13,479 nt of DNA, taken from JANOQP01 sp044227705. GTDB lineage: Bacteria; Bacteroidota; Bacteroidia; Chitinophagales; Saprospiraceae. Position 1 is the first letter of the stretch. Each line of letters starts with the position of its first letter. The stretch lies in NCBI GenBank assembly GCA_044227705.1, contig JBGAWE010000124.1:1-13479 (forward strand). The letters run 5' to 3'. Of this stretch, positions 7,787 to 13,479 are shown in pieces. The notes beneath the pieces are model-generated. The model saw only the letters and a program-made list of their open reading frames with translations. It did no database searches and was not told the origin of the DNA. Both the position numbers and the translations under genes were made by a program.

Positions 7787-9442
7787 ATGAAACGTCGCCA
7801 CTTCCTGAAAATGACCGGCCCGATGGCCATCACGCCGTTCGTCGTCAACGGCTACTCGATGACGCCCTTCGCCAACTTGCAGCTCGCCAACATGGTGGCC
7901 TGCGACGGGGTAAACGACCGGACGCTCGTCCTCATCCGCCTCAACGGCGGCAACGACGGGCTGAACACCGTCATCCCCATCGCCCAGTACGACACTTACG
8001 CCAAGCTGCGGCCGACCATCAAAATCCCGAACACAGGGACTGGCGCGTTCATCGAACTCGACGCGACGACGAAGCAGGCCTACCGCTGCGGCCTCCACCC
8101 GGCGATGCCGGAGATAAAAACCATGTACGACGCGGGCATGGTCAACCTCGTGCAGGGCGTCGGCTATGTGAGCCAGAACGGGTCGCACTTCAAGTCGACC
8201 GACCTGTGGTTCAGCGGCGGCGACGGGACGACTGCCAATTTCAACATCCCGACGGGCTGGATGGGCCGCGCCCTGCAAGCCTTCTACCCGCAGGTGAAAG
8301 GCCTGCCGACGACCGACATGCTCGACCCGCTGGGCATCCAACTGGGCGACCCGAACCCGAACCTCGGATTCCACACAGAGACCGAGCACCAGAACTACCT
8401 CAACCTCTCGGGGCAGGACATCAGCGGCTTCTACTCGCTCGTGCAGACCATCGGCGGGCTGCCCCCGGCCGACATCGCGGACTCGGACATGGGCCATGAA
8501 ATCGACTACATCCGCTCGGTCGAAGGCTCTGTTTCGGCCTATGCGCAGCGGGTGTCGGCCTGTTTCAACGCGGGCACGAACCAAATTACCTACCCCAGCT
8601 ACGACCTCGCCAACCAGTTGAAAACCGTCGCGCGTCTCGTGCGGGGCGGCTGCAAGACGAAGATTTTCCTCGTCAACCTCGGCGGCTTCGACACGCACGA
8701 CGGGCAGGTCGACCCGGCGAACACGTCCATCGGGGCGCACGCCGACCTGATGACGCGGCTCTCGAAGTCGGTGAAGGCCTTTTTCGACGACCTCGGGGCG
8801 ATGGGGATTTCGGACAAGGTGATGGCCATCACCTTCTCGGAGTTCGGCCGCTGCGCGAAGGAGAACGGCAGCTACGGCACCGACCACGGGACGCAGGCCC
8901 CGATGTTCGTCTTCGGCAAGGGCGTGAAGCCCGGCCTGACCGGCCAGAACGTCAACCTCTCCGACCTGACCAGCGACAACCAACTGAAAACCGTGATGAC
9001 CGACTACCGGCAGGTCTTCGGTGCCGCGATTCAGGACTGGCTCGGCGGCAACGACTATGTGATGGAAAAGACCCTGTTCGACAAGTACGCAAAGGCCAAC
9101 GTGGTCGGCGCGGCCTACCGGGTCGACAAACTCTGCCAATGGGGCGGCACGCAGGTCGTCATCGACAATCAGTTGAAGGTGGCGGCGCAGGAGCTGACCG
9201 TCTTCCCCAACCCCTGCCGCGACGTGGCAGAGGTCTGGTACCCGTCGGAGCGCGGGTTCGAGGGGCGGATTTCGCTGTTTGATTTTCAGGGGCGGATGGT
9301 CTCGGGGAAGGACATCGTGGTGGAGCCGGGGGACAACCTTTATTACCTCGAAGTCTTCGGGCTGCCGCCGGGGCCGTATGCCATCCGGCTGGATGGGAAG
9401 ATGGGAGAGCGGGCGGTTGCGAAATTGATGGTGGCTCGCTGA
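7787..9442 (+). CDS. DUF1501 family protein with Tat signal and T9SS type A C-terminal sorting domain
   Basis: A 551-residue protein. The ATG at 7787 is chosen because it starts a twin-arginine signal, MKRRHFLKMTGPMAITPF; the open frame extends 165 codons upstream but only across the DUF1800 gene and the spacer. The DUF1501 domain (about residues 40-440) belongs to the alkaline-phosphatase/sulfatase-like fold. It shows LVLIRLNGGNDGLNTVIPI, LHPAMPEIKTMYDAG, NGSHFKSTDLWFSG, GGFDTHDGQ (residues 299-307), TFSEFGR (349-355) and TDHGTQAPMFVFG (from 365), where Asp, His and Glu could bind metal. Residues about 470-551 (LTVFPNPCRDVAEVWY, then a beta-rich end) form a T9SS type A sorting domain, predicting secretion or surface anchoring. 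Catalysis is unproven for the family. A terminator follows the stop. Confidence 0.93.
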   Translation: MKRRHFLKMTGPMAITPFVVNGYSMTPFANLQLANMVACDGVNDRTLVLIRLNGGNDGLNTVIPIAQYDTYAKLRPTIKIPNTGTGAFIELDATTKQAYRCGLHPAMPEIKTMYDAGMVNLVQGVGYVSQNGSHFKSTDLWFSGGDGTTANFNIPTGWMGRALQAFYPQVKGLPTTDMLDPLGIQLGDPNPNLGFHTETEHQNYLNLSGQDISGFYSLVQTIGGLPPADIADSDMGHEIDYIRSVEGSVSAYAQRVSACFNAGTNQITYPSYDLANQLKTVARLVRGGCKTKIFLVNLGGFDTHDGQVDPANTSIGAHADLMTRLSKSVKAFFDDLGAMGISDKVMAITFSEFGRCAKENGSYGTDHGTQAPMFVFGKGVKPGLTGQNVNLSDLTSDNQLKTVMTDYRQVFGAAIQDWLGGNDYVMEKTLFDKYAKANVVGAAYRVDKLCQWGGTQVVIDNQLKVAAQELTVFPNPCRDVAEVWYPSERGFEGRISLFDFQGRMVSGKDIVVEPGDNLYYLEVFGLPPGPYAIRLDGKMGERAVAKLMVAR

Positions 9443-9458
9443 CACAGGAGTTTGAGTC

Positions 9459-9510
9459 AAAAAGGAAAGGGCAAAAACCGGGCAGCCGGGGTTTGCCCTT
9501 TTCTTTTGGG
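9459..9510 (+). terminator. Intrinsic terminator after the DUF1501 gene
   Basis: A long stem-loop: AAAAGGAAAGGGCAAAAACC (from 9460) pairs with GGGGTTTGCCCTTTTCTTTT (9488-9507) around a short GC-rich loop. The A-rich 5' side and T-rich 3' side let it work in either direction. It starts 17 bp after the DUF1501 stop codon and so ends the DUF1800-DUF1501 transcript. Confidence 0.85.
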
Positions 9511-9606
9511 GCAAGGCCCGCCAAACTTTTTTCCAAAAAAATCCCTGCCCGGCGGCGCACGGTTCTCGGCAACCTGTCTACGTTTAGTCCGCCCAATCGA
9601 CCGCCC

Positions 9607-9640
9607 GTTTCGCCGCTGTTTTTTGGAAAGGGTATGATTG
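9607..9640 (+). promoter_or_regulatory. Possible Bacteroidota-type promoter upstream of the EF-G paralogue
   Basis: TATGATTG at 9633-9640 matches the Bacteroidota -7 consensus TAnnTTTG at all but one position. A GTTT at 9607-9610 is a weak candidate for the -33 element, with a spacing slightly longer than usual. It sits in the 337-bp gap after a strong terminator, so a promoter for the EF-G paralogue is expected in this region. The match is weak and the call is tentative. Confidence 0.22.
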
Positions 9641-9666
9641 TCAGAACCTCCTTCGGGTCCATCGAG

Positions 9667-9712
9667 AAGCACTCGCTCCGCGCCCCTGCGCCGGTCGGGT
9701 GCTTTTTAATTT
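9667..9712 (+). terminator. Terminator-like hairpin in the leader of the EF-G paralogue
   Basis: Arms 9667-9683 (AAGCACTCGCTCCGCGC) and 9688-9704 (GCGCCGGTCGGGTGCTT) pair around a CCCT loop with 13 Watson-Crick pairs, two G-T wobbles and two mismatches. TTTTTAATTT follows directly at 9703-9712. The shape is that of an intrinsic terminator, yet it lies about 70 bp before the EF-G paralogue start and after the DUF1501 terminator. It could be an attenuator or the end of a short RNA. A 26-codon ORF (9634-9714) ends just past it, possibly by chance. Confidence 0.55.
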
Positions 9713-9779
9713 GAGCCAAAACCGGGGCGCGGCGGGCCGCACGAACACTTCTTTTCACTTCTAAACCATCCGCCACATC

Positions 9780-12022
9780 ATGGGAGCCTACGAAACAAAG
9801 CAAATCCGCAACGTCGTCCTGCTCGGCCACTCGGGGTCGGGCAAGACCACACTCACCGAGTCCATGCTCTTCGAGGCGAAGGCCATCAGCCGACGCGGCA
9901 CCGTGCAGGACAAGACGACCACCTCCGACTACACCGCCCTCGAACAGCAGCGCGGCTCCTCCATTTTTTCAACTTTGGAACACGTCGCGTGGAAGGACAC
10001 CAAGCTCAACATCATCGACGCGCCCGGTGCCGACGACTTCGCCGGCGAGGTGGTCTGCGCGATGAAGGTCGCCGACACGGCGATCGTCGTCCTCAACGCC
10101 CGCGCCGGGGTCGAGGTCGGGACGGAGCTGGTCTGGGAGTACATCGAGAAGTTCAAGTCGCCCGCCATGTTCGTCGTCAACCACTGCGACCATGAAAAGG
10201 CCGACTTCGACCGGACGCTCGAACAGGCGAAGGCCCGCTTCGGGGCGCGGGTGCTGCCGCTCCAGTTCCCGTTGAATCAAGGCACCGGTTTCAACAAAAT
10301 CATCGATGCGCTGCGGATGGTCATGTACACCTTCTCGCCCGACGGCGGCAAGCCGAAAAAGGAACCCATCCCTGCAAGCGAGATGGAGCGGGCGCAGGCG
10401 ATGCACGACGCGCTCGTCGAGGCGGCGGCGGAGAACGACGAGAGCCTCATGGAAAAGTTCTTCGCCGAGGGCAACTTGAGCGAAGAGGAACTGGCCAAGG
10501 GCCTTTCCATCGGGTTGGCGCACCAGCAGTTTTTCCCCGTTTTCTGCGCCTCGGCATTGAAAAACATGGGGTCTGGCCGCATCATGGGCTTCGTCCACGA
10601 CATATGTCCCAGCCCCGCCGACCGGCCCGCCGCCGAACTCGAGGGCGGCGGCACCAAGCCCTGCGACTCGGGCGCAAAGGCGTCCGTTTTCATCTGGAAG
10701 ACGGTCAACGAGCCGCGCGTCGGCATCCTTTCCTATTTCAAAATCTACTCCGGCGTGGTGAAGGCGGGCGACGAGCTTTTCAACGCCTCCAACGGCCACA
10801 GCGAGCGGCTCGCACAGCTCTACGTCACCGAGGGCCGCAACCGCGAGCAGGTCGACGAGATGCGCGCGGGCGACATTGGCTGCACCGGCAAACTCAAAAG
10901 CTCGCACACCAACCAGACGCTCGGGCAAAAGGGGAGCGAGGTTCAGATAAAGAAAATCGAGTTCCCGTCGTCGCGCATCCGCGTAGCGGTCAACCCGCCG
11001 TCGAAGAACGACACGGAGAAGCTGGCCCGCGCCCTCCATTCCATCCAAGAAGAAGACCCGACCGTCCACCTCGAGCACTCGGCCGAGCTTCGGCAGATGA
11101 TCCTCCACGCGCAGGGCGAGCTTCACCTCGACGTCGTCAAGCAGAAGGCGAAGGAGCAGTTCGACGTCGACATGACCTTTGACAAGCCGCGCATCCCCTA
11201 CCGCGAGACGATCACGCGCAGCGCCAACAAAGACTACCGCCACAAGAAGCAGTCGGGCGGCGCGGGCCAGTTCGCCGAGGTCCACATGCGGCTCGAACCC
11301 TGGTACGAGGGGATGCCCGCGCCCGCTGAATTGACCGTCCGCTCGACCGAGGAGGAGGACTTGCCGTGGGGCGGGAAGTTCGTTTTCAACTGGGCCATCG
11401 TCGGCGGCTCGATCGACGCGAAGTTCATCTCCGCCATCAAAAAGGGGATCCACCAAAAACTGGAGCACGGCCCGGTGACCGGCTCCGCCTGCCGCGACGT
11501 GCGCGTCTCCGTCTACGATGGGAAGATGCACCCCGTCGACTCGAACGACATGGCCTTCCAAATTGCGGGGATGCAGGCCTTCCGCGAGGCCTTCCACCTC
11601 TCGGCGCCGCAGGTGATGGAGCCGATCTACAACCTCGAAGTGAAGTGTGCGGGCGACGTCATGGGCGACGTCATGGGCGACCTGCAGACGCGCCGGGCCA
11701 CCATCATGGGCGCTGGACTCCCGACGGGCACTATCCGATCGTCCGCGCCCGGGTGCCGCTGGCCGAGCTTTACAAATACTCCTCCGCGCTGCGCTCGCTG
11801 ACACAGGGGAAGGCCAAATTCTCCATGGATTTTGCCGAGTACAGCCCCGTCTCGCCCGACATCCAGAAGAAGCTCGCGGACAGGCTTGCAGAGAGCGGGC
11901 GGGCCACCACCATTGATTTCGGGTTTCGGATTTGTGGTTTCGGAATGAAAAAGGCCCGGCTTCGTCCGTTCGCGAAACCGGTGGCTACATCAGAACCCAA
12001 TTTTTCAAACCGTCGCGTTTGA
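9780..12022 (+). CDS. fusA: Elongation factor G paralogue (translational GTPase) with apparent frameshift near the 3' end
   Basis: A translation-factor GTPase of EF-G type, likely acting on the ribosome as an EF-G2-like paralogue rather than the main EF-G. The P-loop is GHSGSGKT (residues 16-23), not the AHIDAGKT usual in housekeeping EF-G. G3 reads DAPGADDF (80-87), with Ala84 where the catalytic His normally lies; G4 reads NHCD (134-137) instead of NKxD; G5 is CASA (256-259). Domain II (VFIWKTVNEPRVGILSYFKI), domain III (QEEDPTVHLEHSAELRQMIL, AQGELHLDVV), domain IV (GGAGQFAEVHMRLEPW, IKKGIHQKLEHGPVTG) and domain V (GDVMGDLQTRRATIMG) follow in order. The frame breaks after about codon 643 and ends at 11801. 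Domain V continues in the -1 frame (DGHYPIVRARVPLAELYKY, LRSLTQGKAKFSMDF) to 12022. The tail after about 11914 is probably read-through of a tandem repeat. Confidence 0.9.
11706..11732 (+). other. Apparent 1-nt deletion site in the EF-G paralogue
   Basis: Frame 0 reads ATIMG at 11700-11711 and is then garbled. The frame shifted by -1 reads DGHYPIVRARVPLAE from 11723, a close match to EF-G domain V. One base is therefore missing between about 11710 and 11722, next to GGGC and CTCCCG runs. No X XXY YYZ slippery heptamer is present, so programmed frameshifting is unlikely. Confidence 0.85.
11915..11942. repeat. 7-bp tandem repeat, four imperfect copies
   Basis: GATTTCG, GGTTTCG, GATTTGT and GGTTTCG follow one another without gaps, a GRTTTCG-type heptamer. 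It lies where the EF-G paralogue and the asparagine synthetase converge, between the last conserved EF-G residues and the reconstructed asparagine synthetase stop at 11985. The last unit also pairs with CGAAACC at 11973-11979, giving a 7-bp stem. Confidence 0.7.
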
Positions 12023-13479
12023 AAAGCGCGGCCTCGTGCGCCTCGCAGGCCCTCCCCGACGGTCACTGTTGCTACATTTCCCGGAATCCAGCGGGCGACG
12101 GTCCGCGCCGCGCAGTCTTTCGAAGTATTCGCCGGTGAGAGATGCCGCCGGGAAAAAGGCCTCCTTCGTCTCCGGCGTGTTGTGCGGGAATCGGTCGGCG
12201 GCGGTGGCCATTTCTTCATCCGAGACCTGCGACTCGCAAAATGCTTTGAACCCGTCGATCCACGAATAGCCCACGCCGTCGCTGAACTGCTCCTTTTGCC
12301 GCCAGAGAATCGAGTTGGGCAGGAAAGGCTCGGACGCGTCGTCGAACGCCGCTCGCAAGGCCCATTTTTCGATGCGCTGCGGGCGACCGAACAAATTGCC
12401 CGCCCGCAGCGGGATTTTCAGCGACGGCGAGAGGCTCATCGCCTCTTCCAAAAACGCCTTGTCGAGCATCGGGACGCGGGCCTCGAGGCCCCACGCCATC
12501 GTGCTCTTGTCGGCGCGGAGGAGGTCGGCCGTGTGCAAGAGGCGGACGCGGCGCATGGTCTCGCGGTGGAAAGATTCCTCGTCGGGCGCGTTGAAAAAGT
12601 AGAGGTAGCCGCCGAAGACCTCGTCCGCGCCCTCGCCGGAGAGCACCATTTTGAAGCCGTTCTCGGTGATGTATTTCGAGAGGAGGCACATCGGCGTGCT
12701 GGCCCGGATGGTGGTCACGTCGTAGCTTTCGAGGTGCCAGACGAGCTTTTTGACCAGTTCAATCCCTTCCTCGATGGTGAAATGAACCTCGTGGTGCCGC
12801 GTGCCGAGGAAGGCGGCGACCTCGCGGGCGGCTTTCAAATCCGGCGCGTCTGGCGTCAGGCCGATGGAAAAAGAGTGGAGCGGCCCGGCCCCCCTCCTTT
12901 TCAAAATCCGCGATGTGATGCTGGCAATCAGGCTCGAATCGAGGCCGCCAGAAAGCAACACGCCGAACGGAACGTCGCTCATCAGCCGCTTCTCGACGGC
13001 CGCTTCGAGGGCCGGGCGGAGGGCCGAAATGTCCTCGCTTTCCGGCTCCGCGCCCTGCCATTTTGGGTGGTAATACTTGAAGAAACCGGTTTCGGGCGTG
13101 TAGAAATGGCCGGGCGGAAAACTCTCCACATCGTCGCAGGCCGCGAGGAGCGACTTCATCTCGCTCGAAAACCAGAGGTTCCCATCGGCATCGTGGCCGA
13201 AATAGAGCGGCTTCACCCCAATCGGGTCGCGCCCGGCGATGAAGGTCTTCTTGTCCTCGTCGACGACGACGAACGAGAACATCCCGTCGAGGAGGTGGCA
13301 GAAGTCGCGCCCGAATTTTTCATAGAGATGGACGATGACCTCGCTGTCCGAGCGCGTCCGCTGCGGGCAAGTGCCGCCGAGCGCGGTCTGGTAGAGGTCG
13401 CGGTGGTTGTAGATTTCTCCGTTGTGGATGACCCAAGTCCGCCGCGAACCCTGAATCGGCTGGCGGCCGGTTTTCGTGT
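11985..13479 (-). CDS. asnB: Asparagine synthetase (glutamine-hydrolysing), 5' end cut by window edge, 3' end frameshifted
   Basis: It makes asparagine from aspartate, glutamine and ATP in the cytoplasm. The gene enters from the right edge; the first 55-65 codons, including the catalytic Cys2 of the glutaminase domain, are outside the window. Seen are TGRQPI, WVIHNGEIYNHRDL, RTRSDSEVIVHLYEKFG, GMFSFVVVD and GRDPIGVKPLYFG (glutaminase half). The synthetase half has the PP-loop SGGLDSS (about 12935-12955), STPMCLLSKYI, LSGEGADEVFGGYLYFF, ARVPMLDKAFLE and RQKEQFSDGVGYSWIDG. After PETKEA (ending 12158) the frame loses the family pattern. CAARTVARWIP appears in another frame (12114-12082), and RACEAHEAALFKRDGLKN, preceded by a DPSG-like stretch, in a third, with a TAG at 11985. 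The uninterrupted frame stops at 12005. At least two indels are implied. The family is certain; whether the gene is intact is not. Confidence 0.92.

Noticed and set aside
11652..11675. Exact 12-bp direct repeat (GGCGACGTCATG twice) in the EF-G paralogue
   Set aside because: It encodes GDVMGDVM in a place where the family has the same number of residues ending in MGDVMGDL, so it is not an inserted duplication.
11700..11732. Programmed -1 frameshift in the EF-G paralogue
   Set aside because: No slippery heptamer or obvious downstream stimulatory structure is visible, and EF-G is not known to use recoding here. A missing base is simpler.

Overview
The window looks like a GC-rich member of the Bacteroidota. 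The evidence is a SusC/FecA-type TonB-dependent receptor coupled to a DUF4249 lipoprotein, a protein ending in a type IX secretion (T9SS) type A sorting domain, a DUF1800/DUF1501 gene pair, and A-rich start regions without strong Shine-Dalgarno sequences. The high GC and T9SS would suit a Saprospiria-like lineage, but that placement is inference only.

The left part is entirely on the minus strand. Reading in transcription order (right to left) it holds: a TonB-dependent receptor (5592-3259), a DUF4249 lipoprotein overlapping it by 4 bp (3262-2459), a spacer with an imperfect hairpin repeat, a sugar-phosphate nucleotidyltransferase with a left-handed beta-helix tail (2302-1292), a small two-helix membrane protein 11 bp downstream (1280-819), and an exported intradiol ring-cleavage dioxygenase cut off by the left edge (706-1). 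A 422-bp spacer separates the receptor from divergent plus-strand genes.

The middle part is on the plus strand: a DUF1800 protein (6015-7679), then a DUF1501 protein with a twin-arginine signal and a T9SS tail (7787-9442). A second copy of the same hairpin repeat sits between them, and a strong stem-loop terminator lies at 9459-9507. After another terminator-like hairpin at 9667-9707 comes an elongation factor G paralogue (from 9780). A class B asparagine synthetase converges on it from the right edge (13479 to about 11985).

The most unusual signals are: (a) a dispersed hairpin repeat of about 70 bp, present once in each of the two cell-envelope gene clusters; (b) a cluster of apparent frameshifts, one in the EF-G paralogue and at least two in the asparagine synthetase, all between about 11706 and 12158 while every other gene is intact; (c) a 7-bp tandem repeat where these genes converge; (d) a predicted leader with a terminator-like hairpin upstream of the EF-G paralogue; and (e) non-canonical GTPase motifs in that paralogue.

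Functionally, the receptor/lipoprotein pair and the DUF1800/DUF1501 pair are probably cell-envelope systems for uptake or surface processing of an unknown substrate. The nucleotidyltransferase points to surface sugar biosynthesis. No recognised defence system, CRISPR array, rRNA, tRNA, transposase or integrase is visible.
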